A DNA stretch of 64,000 bases, taken from assembly GCA_947649615.1 (NCBI GenBank), contig CANSSG010000002.1:1-64000 (forward strand). Direction: 5' to 3'. Positions 16,358 through 23,128 of this stretch are shown here, one piece after another. A program made the translations under genes and the position numbers. How positions within the stretch are numbered: the stretch's first letter is position 1; every line of letters starts with the position of its first letter. Under the pieces are notes generated by a model, which saw nothing but the letters and a program-made list of their open reading frames with translations, was not told where the DNA came from and did not search any database. Source of the stretch: an uncultured Clostridia bacterium (GTDB taxonomy: Bacteria; Bacillota; Clostridia; Oscillospirales; Oscillospiraceae).

Positions 16358-16711
16358 CTATACCTCCGGCTTGCGGCGGTAGGCAAGCCATTCATCCCCG
16401 AAATATTCAAAACTCGCATAAAACAGCCTGGTGAAAATCCCGGCGCTGTCTCTGCGTTTTTCAATAACAACATACGAAGATAAGTCATCATTGAACAAAC
16501 ACTTTATGAACACCGGCTCCCCGTCCATCTCCTGGAGCTGTTCCAGCGTCAGCGGGTCATTCGATGGGGCTGGTTCCGCTTCGACAGCAGGGGCGGCATC
16601 GAACAAATCAATAACCTGGTTTGCCCGGTCATTGGAGCTGTCACCAGACAGCAAATTGTAGACAGCCTCCATAAATTCATCCCGATAGGCGTCATTATCA
16701 TACAATTTCAT
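16358..16711 (-). CDS. Phage protein of unknown function
   Basis: This 117-residue acidic protein begins MKLYDNDAYRDEFMEAVYNL and has a central Ala/Pro/Glu segment, then LTLEQLQEMDGEPVFIKCLF and a C-terminal beta part, FTRLFYASFEYFGDEWLAYR. The LTLEQLQEMDGEPV segment is a frequent motif in small Firmicutes phage proteins whose role is not known. The start overlaps the upstream stop (ATGA). Confidence 0.65.
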   Translation of the reverse strand: MKLYDNDAYRDEFMEAVYNLLSGDSSNDRANQVIDLFDAAPAVEAEPAPSNDPLTLEQLQEMDGEPVFIKCLFNDDLSSYVVIEKRRDSAGIFTRLFYASFEYFGDEWLAYRRKPEV

Positions 16712-17061
16712 TTGCTACCCTCCAGTAAGTAGGCCCAGGGCCGACGCATAGGCGGCGATACAGCGCCCCAAACCTTATCATCATGGTCAGTCAACTGCTT
16801 GGCTCGCTGCGCGGCCTCCTTTGCTGAATAGAACACCTTCGCCCCAATTTCCTGAGGCTTATAGTAAGATACGATTTCGTACCCATAAGGGCCAGTACCC
16901 ACAATACGCATTGCGGTCCAGCTGCTATTTTCGTTGTAACCGGTCAGCTTCCCGGAGCAGACCACATACTCCTTGTTCGCAATCCTTTCCTCGGTGTTGT
17001 AGATATGCTCACAAACAAAGTAGAGCTGGGTGCCGATTTCTGGCCAGTCCTCACGCTTCAT
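16708..17061 (-). CDS. Phage protein of unknown function
   Basis: ATG 17059-17061 (MKREDWPEIGTQLYFVCEHI) overlaps the upstream stop and gives 117 residues. The sequence is globular, with GTGPYGYEIVSYYKPQEIG and VFYSAKEAAQRAKQL. Small proteins with this FYSAKEAAQRAK pattern occur in Firmicutes prophages. Function is unknown. Confidence 0.6.
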   Translation of the reverse strand: MKREDWPEIGTQLYFVCEHIYNTEERIANKEYVVCSGKLTGYNENSSWTAMRIVGTGPYGYEIVSYYKPQEIGAKVFYSAKEAAQRAKQLTDHDDKVWGAVSPPMRRPWAYLLEGSK

Positions 17062-17258
17062 TTTGCCACACCCGTTTTCGGCAACGGTCGCGGCTCGAAC
17101 CGCCACTTCCGGGCATCGTCCCCGATTTTCTGGAACAGCCGGGCCTCGGCCAGCATGGGCGTATCCTCGGAGATACCGAACTGCCAGCACTTGCGCGAGG
17201 CGTTCCAGATGCCATACTTGACCCCAGGGACACCCCGATAATAGGTATCACGCTTCAT
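17058..17258 (-). CDS. Small phage protein of unknown function
   Basis: The 66-residue product starts at ATG 17256-17258 (MKRDTYYRGVPGVKYGIWNA) behind GGGGGTGAGG, overlapping the stop of the previous gene. It is basic, with SRKCWQFGISEDTPMLAEAR and a C-terminal RKWRFEPRPLP. The GIWNASRKCWQFGI segment resembles small phage proteins seen next to HNH genes. No function can be given. Confidence 0.6.
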   Translation of the reverse strand: MKRDTYYRGVPGVKYGIWNASRKCWQFGISEDTPMLAEARLFQKIGDDARKWRFEPRPLPKTGVAK

Positions 17259-17530
17259 TTCCTCACCCCCATAAAACATTCTCGGACGGCCTGCCGCCCC
17301 TCGCCAAACTCCACCACATAGAACCGGCCCAGCGGATGGATCCAGATTACCCGCCCCAACATCCAGCCGGCGTCTTTCCTGTCGCTGTCGGAAAAGGTGA
17401 TGGGCTTCCGCTTCACGATATCACCCACCTGGACACGGCCCGCAGTAATGGGGATAACCTTTTCCGGCTCTGACGCGGGCTCCGGGGTAGGCTGAACGGT
17501 CTGGTATCTCTTACGCTTTTTCTTCATCAA
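17255..17530 (-). CDS. Small basic phage protein of unknown function
   Basis: The 91-residue protein starts MMKKKRKRYQTVQPTPEPAS and continues with an SH3-like beta segment: VQVGDIVKRKPITF, GWMLGRVIWIHPLGRFYVVE, FGEGRQAVRECF. The GDIV...GRV...YVVEF pattern suggests a small barrel that might bind nucleic acid or protein, but that is inference. The ATG at 17527 is an equally good start. Confidence 0.6.
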   Translation of the reverse strand: MMKKKRKRYQTVQPTPEPASEPEKVIPITAGRVQVGDIVKRKPITFSDSDRKDAGWMLGRVIWIHPLGRFYVVEFGEGRQAVRECFMGVRK

Positions 17531-17536
17531 TTCGCC

Positions 17537-18076
17537 TCATTTCTCAAATCGGTAATTGTGTCCATCCAGCGCATATGGATTTTTGACTTTCCCATTGCAC
17601 CTATCAAGAACAGTCTGATAGCTCATGTGGTTTGCGCGAGCAGCGGCCCGGGCGCTGGAGTACACTGCAACTACTTCTCCACTCGTATCAATTTTCTCCA
17701 CCGGCCGCCGGGAGGACTGAGCGCCGGTCTTGGCACCCAACTCCTGCGGCGTGGCAAAGGCGATATTGTGGAGGCAGCTATCCGCCAGATCACCGTTGCG
17801 GTGATAGGCCACTTTCCCAGGGGGGCGGCCCCCCAGCCAAACATCCACCATGAGGCCGATAACCGCAACCTCGCGAGCTTTCCCATCCCGGGCGGTCAGC
17901 TTGAAGTAGTACCGGCCGGAGCGGCGGCCTTTCCCGTGAGGCTTCCGGCGATACTGTGTCAGGAAGTGCGGGGCCTTTGTCCGCCGTCCCCGCCACTTCC
18001 AGCAGCGCACCTCGGCCATGCGGTTGATTTGATAGGCTCCGTCGTAGCCAGGAATATCTCGCCAATCCTGATCCAT
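17537..18076 (-). CDS. HNH homing endonuclease with NUMOD4 and NUMOD1 domains
   Basis: The 179-residue protein has an N-terminal NUMOD4 motif (DWRDIPGYDGAYQINRMAEV), an HNH core (VAYHRNGDLADSCLHNIAFA with the His and Asn residues of HNH_3) and a C-terminal NUMOD1 helix-turn-helix segment (VVAVYSSARAAARANHMSYQ). Such free-standing endonucleases cut phage DNA at specific sites and spread as selfish genes. It lies between the third PAPS-reductase-like gene and a run of small genes, with no intron visible nearby. Confidence 0.85.
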   Translation of the reverse strand: MDQDWRDIPGYDGAYQINRMAEVRCWKWRGRRTKAPHFLTQYRRKPHGKGRRSGRYYFKLTARDGKAREVAVIGLMVDVWLGGRPPGKVAYHRNGDLADSCLHNIAFATPQELGAKTGAQSSRRPVEKIDTSGEVVAVYSSARAAARANHMSYQTVLDRCNGKVKNPYALDGHNYRFEK

Positions 18077-18091
18077 TATCAGCCCTCCATT

Positions 18092-19486
18092 TTAGCAGGG
18101 GCCTCCGGCTGCACCATGAAATGCCCCGGCAGGTAGCGCCCAGTTTGTTTTCTTCACATCTGCCTTGAAAAAACTACCACTGACAAGTTGATAAAGCGCA
18201 AGCGGGTCATCGTGGCAGACACAGCTCTCTGCGCTGCCAACGTACTCAGCCAGTGGGCGTTTATTATCAAGAGTGAACCCCAAGATGCGTTCATCTTCTT
18301 CCACCGCAGCAAACCGTTCGGGAAATAGTTCCCGGATGCCGGCCCAATGGGTAGGCAGACTGAAAATACACATCATACAGGAACAACGGTTCCATCCAGC
18401 CGCATAACATGGGTGCGGTGCAATTTGGTGTCGCCGGATAATATCCCACACTTGCGCCTCGTCCCAATCAATGACGCTGCGCCATTGATGAACCAGCCGG
18501 TGTGCCTTGGCCGTGGCGTTGGTGCGGTGGATCTCCATCTCGTTGTACTTGGCCCGTCCGGCGCTCTCCTGGCGGCGTTCACCAGAAATCACCAGAATCT
18601 TTACATCCTGGACAAGCCCGTCAATATCAGAGTAGAGCTTGCTCTCCACCTGGGCCTTGAGGGAACCAGAGCACCAGCGGCCCTGATGGCATCCAGACTT
18701 GGCAGGGAATTTCAGGCGATGGCCGTCCGCTTTCAGCGTATCCATATTTCGGAGCAAGCTGTCAGCGACCTCACGCTTAAGATTGGGGCTGCAGTAGCGC
18801 CCGTTGGCAATGGACCCCTTCGCCGGAAATTTCCGACAGTCCCCCATGGCCTTCAGGTCCTCCAGCGCCATGTTGCGGATCACCGAATCGGCCACTGTGA
18901 TCTTTAGGATAGAACTGCACCACCGGGTAGCGAGGTCGCCACTCTTGGCCGGAAACTTCATTCGGTGCCCCATTCCCTCCAATTCCTCTCGTTCCAGATC
19001 GTCCAAGATTTTTTCTCGGAGCTGGGCAGAGCGGACTTGCTTTTCCGACTGCCTACATTCCAAAACTTCCCCGGTGGCCGGGTCTATGTACCGGATAGGC
19101 CAGCTGGCACCGATACGATACACCTCGCCCCAGAATCCATTCACCCGCCAAGACACCCGCAGAGTGATCCCCAGATACTCAGCCACAGCCCGGACGTAAT
19201 TCTGCGTCACGGGCCAATCCATCTTTCGGGTCGGGTGTCCCCCGTCGATGTCGTGATGCCACAGCTCCATTTTTTCTTTCGGGACTCCCCGTTCCAGCAA
19301 ATCCAGAACACAAGCCAGGCTATCTTTTCCACCAGAAAACAGGATGATTATTTTGTCATAGTCTTCAAATGGAAGTAATTGCTCCAGGCAAATTGAAGCC
19401 ATGTGTGATGTGTCCTGCCGTCCTGGGATTATAGGAATTTGGCCTACTCCGCTCCCGAACGAAACCCTTCTGTTTGCTCCCATCAT
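18092..19486 (-). CDS. PAPS-reductase/DndC-like protein with triplicated KFPAK-WCSxxLK unit
   Basis: The 464-residue protein starts at ATG 19486, coupled to the upstream stop; Met29 is an alternative start. The nucleotide loop is ILFSGGKDSLACVLD (residues 48-62), followed by HHDIDGGHPTRKMDWPVT. Residues 171-290 hold three tandem units with KFPAK at 177, 219 and 259 and R(W/Y)CS at 188, 230 and 270, each followed by LK and a V-ad-S-like helix. Single copies of a C-S/C-x-x-L-K motif are normal near the active site of PAPS-reductase-fold enzymes, so triplication is odd. Later parts contain LVISGERRQESAGRAKYNEM and C-rich NRCSCMMCIFSLP, which may bind a metal or an iron-sulfur cluster. Confidence 0.82.
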   Translation of the reverse strand: MMGANRRVSFGSGVGQIPIIPGRQDTSHMASICLEQLLPFEDYDKIIILFSGGKDSLACVLDLLERGVPKEKMELWHHDIDGGHPTRKMDWPVTQNYVRAVAEYLGITLRVSWRVNGFWGEVYRIGASWPIRYIDPATGEVLECRQSEKQVRSAQLREKILDDLEREELEGMGHRMKFPAKSGDLATRWCSSILKITVADSVIRNMALEDLKAMGDCRKFPAKGSIANGRYCSPNLKREVADSLLRNMDTLKADGHRLKFPAKSGCHQGRWCSGSLKAQVESKLYSDIDGLVQDVKILVISGERRQESAGRAKYNEMEIHRTNATAKAHRLVHQWRSVIDWDEAQVWDIIRRHQIAPHPCYAAGWNRCSCMMCIFSLPTHWAGIRELFPERFAAVEEDERILGFTLDNKRPLAEYVGSAESCVCHDDPLALYQLVSGSFFKADVKKTNWALPAGAFHGAAGGPC

Positions 19487-19656
19487 CCCAAAACCCTTTC
19501 CATCGCTTTATGATAAGCGTCCAGCTCGCTAGCCCCTTTGGGGGCTTCCGCTCCACAGTGGAGGCAGATGTACCGATATGTCAGGTCAGGCGGGAACTGG
19601 GGCGATAGGGTCAGCAGCGTCATATCGTGGGCGCAGTAGGGACACTTCGGTTTCAT
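19483..19656 (-). CDS. Small zinc-finger protein, Lar-like (restriction alleviation family)
   Basis: ATG 19654-19656 (MKPKCPYCAHDMTLLTLS) follows GGAGGGGCAGCC and gives 57 residues. It has CPYC and a second CLHCG pair, then GASELDAYHKAMERV, the layout of the Lar/restriction-alleviation family (CPFCG...CxxCG...A...WN). Such phage proteins are annotated as anti-restriction, but few are tested. It is coupled to the downstream PAPS-reductase-like gene. Confidence 0.6.
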   Translation of the reverse strand: MKPKCPYCAHDMTLLTLSPQFPPDLTYRYICLHCGAEAPKGASELDAYHKAMERVLG

Positions 19657-20093
19657 AGGCTGCCCCTCCATTCCCAAAGCCCTTGCATCCCTTTCACTGG
19701 TACTGGCGAATCAGCAGCGATTCTCACATGGAAATCCCATGCGTACCGCCCCAGGGTAAAGTCACCCAGGGCCAGCTCCATCGGTGTGAGCTTTGCCACA
19801 AAAGCCTCCGTAATGAGGTTGCAACGGGTCAGAATCGCCGTTCCCACGATAGCCCCGGTAGGTAACTTGTCCAGCTCCCCGGGCCGCATGAACAGGCTCT
19901 CAAAGTAGTCCAGCGTGAGCCACCCGTCCCCACGGTCAGCAACCAGCGCGTCAATGGTTTGCCGCACTGGCCGCTTGGCCGCATGAATGGCGATGGGACC
20001 GCGATAGGAGGTGGCCCAACTGCGGGTTTCGTACCGCTTCCGGCCAGATAGCAGCAGGGAGGCCCAGGGCTGCCAGATGGTGAGGGCCTTCAT
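19653..20093 (-). CDS. ASCH-domain protein
   Basis: The 146-residue product matches the ASCH fold: MKALTIWQPWASLLLSGRKR, YETRSW, GPIAIHAAKRP and, later, GAIVGTAILTRC and ALGDFTLGRYAWDFH. The opening xLTIxQPWAxLLxxGxKxxExR is diagnostic. ASCH domains bind RNA or modified nucleosides, and one branch hydrolyses N4-acetylcytidine. It is coupled (ATGA) to the Lar-like gene and precedes the PAPS-reductase-like gene, so a nucleotide or modified-base role for the trio is possible. Confidence 0.8.
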   Translation of the reverse strand: MKALTIWQPWASLLLSGRKRYETRSWATSYRGPIAIHAAKRPVRQTIDALVADRGDGWLTLDYFESLFMRPGELDKLPTGAIVGTAILTRCNLITEAFVAKLTPMELALGDFTLGRYAWDFHVRIAADSPVPVKGMQGLWEWRGSL

Positions 20094-20314
20094 CTGTTCC
20101 CTCCCTTTTTGTTCAGTAAATAGGCTACGCCCTTACTGTGAAACTGATCAAACCAATGCCATATATTTTCGCGTGCAGTACCTTTCTTGAAACCACGCCA
20201 ATTTTCTGCAAGCACCAAATCCTGGTCCACACCGGGATCATCAAAAGGAATATCTGCCAATTCATCCCACATCTTCTCCAATTCGGTGTCACCGATAACA
20301 ACAGCAGCTTTCAT
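20090..20314 (-). CDS. Small phage protein of unknown function
   Basis: ATG 20312-20314 (MKAAVVIGDTELEKMWDELA) has AAGGAG eight bases upstream and gives 74 residues. It is acidic in its first half (DIPFDDPGVDQDLVLAENW) and basic at the end (LLNKKGGNR). The LAENWRGFKKGTARENIWHW segment is a known phage pattern of unknown role. Its stop overlaps the start of the ASCH gene. Confidence 0.62.
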   Translation of the reverse strand: MKAAVVIGDTELEKMWDELADIPFDDPGVDQDLVLAENWRGFKKGTARENIWHWFDQFHSKGVAYLLNKKGGNR

Positions 20315-20319
20315 CCTAG

Positions 20320-20808
20320 TCACTCCTTCTGTGCTGCTAATGCAGCTTTGGCATCGGCGCGGGAGAGGAAAATGGTTTTACCGAAATCATCCAGCGTGAA
20401 AGCTTCTCCCCATCTTTTCATTGGGTAAGTAATTTCGCCATCTTCACTTATTTCGGCACCCTCAAATCTGGAAACACTCGGGCAATCATCGCCCCTTTTC
20501 CACTGATAAAAAATTTCGTCCGGCTTGCATGGCAGCACCACCAGCCGTCCATCCTTCTCGGCCTGGGCAAGCTCTGCAAGGCGGCTGTAACTCACAGCGC
20601 ACCCGCAAGAGACATTGACAAGCATTTCCGCAAGACCCTGCTCTCGCTTTTGGAGCGCATCTATTTCCTCCGGCGTCATGCCGGTGTCCTCATAGGCGGC
20701 GAGGCGTTCAATTATCGGGCCCTTGCACTCATGCTCCCCACAAGCACTGACCTTGTAAATGCTCGCCCACGCCTCTCCGTCTGTGTACCTATGTGTCAAC
20801 CGTTCCAT
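20320..20808 (-). CDS. Phage protein of unknown function (MERLTHRYxDG family)
   Basis: The 162-residue product opens MERLTHRYTDGEAWA, then IIERLAAYEDTGMTPEEIDA and, later, RLVVLPCKPDEIFYQW and KTIFLSRADAKAALAAQ. Proteins with this exact order are widespread in Oscillospiraceae/Lachnospiraceae prophages and have no known function. A start three codons upstream (20817, MAGMERL) is also possible and has the better-spaced AAGGAG. A short 5' overlap with the upstream gene suggests coupling. Confidence 0.7.
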   Translation of the reverse strand: MERLTHRYTDGEAWASIYKVSACGEHECKGPIIERLAAYEDTGMTPEEIDALQKREQGLAEMLVNVSCGCAVSYSRLAELAQAEKDGRLVVLPCKPDEIFYQWKRGDDCPSVSRFEGAEISEDGEITYPMKRWGEAFTLDDFGKTIFLSRADAKAALAAQKE

Positions 20809-21017
20809 TCCTGCCATCCTTTCTCCTTGGCCAGCCGGTCAAGGTCGGCTTGGGCTTCCTCACGGGACGGCCGCCAAGGAACGGCGGACAGCCCCTTCCA
20901 GCCCACATCACCCTGCTTCTCCGGCTTCTGATACCGAGCCTTGAAAGCGGGAACAGAACCAATACCAGACATCACCTGGTACTTCCAGCCACGGGCGTCG
21001 ATGTACTTCTTAGGCAT
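20796..21017 (-). CDS. Small phage protein of unknown function
   Basis: ATG 21015-21017 (MPKKYIDARGWKYQVMSGIG) gives 73 residues. The body contains FKARYQKPEKQGDVGWKGLS and ends in a helix, EEAQADLDRLAKEKGWQEW. The arrangement resembles small phage proteins that precede the MERLTHRY family gene. Function is unknown. Confidence 0.6.
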   Translation of the reverse strand: MPKKYIDARGWKYQVMSGIGSVPAFKARYQKPEKQGDVGWKGLSAVPWRPSREEAQADLDRLAKEKGWQEWNG

Positions 21018-21363
21018 TCTGGCCACCACCTTCCCCATGCAAGATTTTCTCGCCGGTGGCTTTAAGTGTGGGCATCATCTTCTCCTGCTTCCGCTTGATT
21101 CTCTCCAACTCCTGCTCATACTTGCGGAGCGTCTTGCGATTGAACTTTTTGGCGTGGCCCATGCGGATCTGCGCCTGCACCGCCGTCCTCCGGCCTACCA
21201 GTTCCCGCATCTCTTTATCCGAGGTGAACACATGATACCGCTCCCCACAGGCCGGACAGGAAAAATACTGCACCACGAAATCGCCCTCGCGGATGGAGCT
21301 GAAGCGTTGCTTGTCCAGCATGAACTCCCGCCCACACTTATTACAGATTGTGGTCTCATTCAT
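21010..21363 (-). CDS. Zinc-ribbon phage protein
   Basis: The 117-residue product starts at ATG 21361-21363 (MNETTICNKCGREFMLDKQR), overlapping the ParB-like gene by 8 bases. CNKCG and a second CPACG pair form a zinc ribbon, followed by a basic helical segment (MGHAKKFNRKTLRKYEQELE). It may bind nucleic acid or accompany the ParB-like protein; there is no direct evidence. Confidence 0.65.
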   Translation of the reverse strand: MNETTICNKCGREFMLDKQRFSSIREGDFVVQYFSCPACGERYHVFTSDKEMRELVGRRTAVQAQIRMGHAKKFNRKTLRKYEQELERIKRKQEKMMPTLKATGEKILHGEGGGQNA

Positions 21364-23077
21364 TCTGACCCGCCTCCTTATCCTCCTGGGCCGCAGGTTT
21401 CCCCTCGCGGAACAGCTCATGCGTCCCATCCTGCAAAGCCTTTTCCTCGTCGGACATTTCATAGCCCAAATCAGTGAGCCGGTGATAAAGGAAATCCAAC
21501 GCCTCATTGGCCTCATAGTCCAGATGGTAGCCGTACTGCCCATTCTCCATCCGCCAGTTTTTCTGATAGTAGGACAGTCTCTCGTAATCAACAGAGGCAT
21601 AGGCGGTAGCCAGCAGCGTGTACTCCGGTCGCTCGGTCAAGGCAATGTTGTACGCCTCCATATCCAACCCCTCGTTCTCCAAGTCACACGCGATATCCAG
21701 AAGATTGACCAAAATCTCAAAATCCACATTATCGGTTATTTCGCACATAGCAAGGCCGGCAAACTGGATGATTAGAGGAAGATTCTTTTTCGCCTTAGAA
21801 TAATTCTTGATGAAATCCAAGCGCAGCGCATAGGCATCCGCTGACAGTTTTTTAAGGGCAGCCTCGCGGCGCTCTAACTCCCGCTTTTGGCGTTCCTGTT
21901 CTTCCTTGGCCGCAGTATCCTCGCTGGTTTCAATGTTTTCACGGTAGAGCGACACAGCCCGGCTACTCACAGTGTAGTAATATTTCGTTGTATCTGCGTC
22001 CTCCCGCCGCTCCACCTTTTTCTTCCTGTTCCAAGGCTCATAGCCAGTCACATACTGCATTACGGAGCGGTCCACAGTATCTATCAGTGTCGCAAACTCA
22101 GATAGTGCCGCTGAAACCTCGGCAATATATTTGCGGTCTTTTTCCTCGTCGATAGCACTTTTTAGTGTCATGCGGAAATTATTGGTGCCAATAGCGTCCA
22201 GCACCTTGTTTTTCAGCTCGGGGTCCTCGATTTTCTCCAGCTCCGCATAGTCCTGAAGCATGGCCCCGCGCTCAACGGAGGCCTTGAACTTCTGCTGATC
22301 CAGTTCCAGCAGTTTCACCCGGCGCCGGACGGTGGATTGGGAGAAGCCAGCTTTCTTGGCAATGACCTCCACAGTGTCCCCCAGGTCAAGCATCATCTGG
22401 AAGCCCTGGGCCTGCTCATACACGGTCAGGTCGGCCCGCTGAATGTTCTCCATAAGCATGGTGCGTACCTGCTCCCGGTAGTCCATATTGGAGATGACAC
22501 AGGGAACCTCAGCCAGACCGGCCAGCTTTGCAGCAGCGAGACGGCGGTGGCCGATGACCACCCGGAACAGGCCCTCCCCGTTCGTGGGCTGGTTGGCAGT
22601 AATGCGATTCATGAGGTTGCGTACTTCCTCGGTGGGGTGCTCCTGGTACTGCTTAGACAATGCGGACCACTCCGCCGCTTCGGATTCCAGCGACACAACA
22701 GTGAGATTCTGGAGGATACCGTTGGCCTTGATACTGTCGGCCAGCTCCTGCAGATCGCCCAAATCCTTACGGGGGTTATCCGGGTGTGTGAGCAGCTTAT
22801 CCACGGGCAGCAGCACCAAGGAGCCGGTGTCCCCTTGGACGACCACAAGCTCCACGTCCTGGGGCGCAGCAGGGGCGGACGTGCCGGCCAACACGCTTGG
22901 CGCAGACATCCGCGCCTCCCACTCGGCCTCCATCGCTTCCACTTGATCCTGGATTTCCGCGCCCGGTCTCGCGTTGCCCTGATAATAGACACAATCACGC
23001 TCACAGAACTTGTGATCACATTTCTTCCGTCCGCACTCGCCCTGCAACGGACAGCGGTCATTGATTTCTTTCTTCAT
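21356..23077 (-). CDS. Large ParB-like protein with Cys-rich N-terminus
   Basis: The 573-residue protein begins with a cysteine-rich segment (CPLQGECGRKKCDHKFCERD, probably metal-binding). The ParB N-terminal domain follows: LLPVDKLLTHPDNPRKDLGD, DLQELADSIKANGILQNLTV, then VVIGHRRLAAAKLAGLAEVP with the GHRR box, and the HTH AKKAGFSQSTVRRRVKLLEL. The C-terminal 300 residues are charged and helical, ending near the zinc-ribbon gene. Phage ParB-like proteins may act in DNA binding, CTP hydrolysis or nuclease functions; no partner ParA is present, so plasmid-like partition is unlikely. It is the third ParB-domain protein of this prophage. Confidence 0.85.
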   Translation of the reverse strand: MKKEINDRCPLQGECGRKKCDHKFCERDCVYYQGNARPGAEIQDQVEAMEAEWEARMSAPSVLAGTSAPAAPQDVELVVVQGDTGSLVLLPVDKLLTHPDNPRKDLGDLQELADSIKANGILQNLTVVSLESEAAEWSALSKQYQEHPTEEVRNLMNRITANQPTNGEGLFRVVIGHRRLAAAKLAGLAEVPCVISNMDYREQVRTMLMENIQRADLTVYEQAQGFQMMLDLGDTVEVIAKKAGFSQSTVRRRVKLLELDQQKFKASVERGAMLQDYAELEKIEDPELKNKVLDAIGTNNFRMTLKSAIDEEKDRKYIAEVSAALSEFATLIDTVDRSVMQYVTGYEPWNRKKKVERREDADTTKYYYTVSSRAVSLYRENIETSEDTAAKEEQERQKRELERREAALKKLSADAYALRLDFIKNYSKAKKNLPLIIQFAGLAMCEITDNVDFEILVNLLDIACDLENEGLDMEAYNIALTERPEYTLLATAYASVDYERLSYYQKNWRMENGQYGYHLDYEANEALDFLYHRLTDLGYEMSDEEKALQDGTHELFREGKPAAQEDKEAGQNE

Positions 23078-23128
23078 TTGGTTAGCTCCTTTCTGTTGGG
23101 GCCGCCGTTGCCAGCGGCCCCGGTGTGG

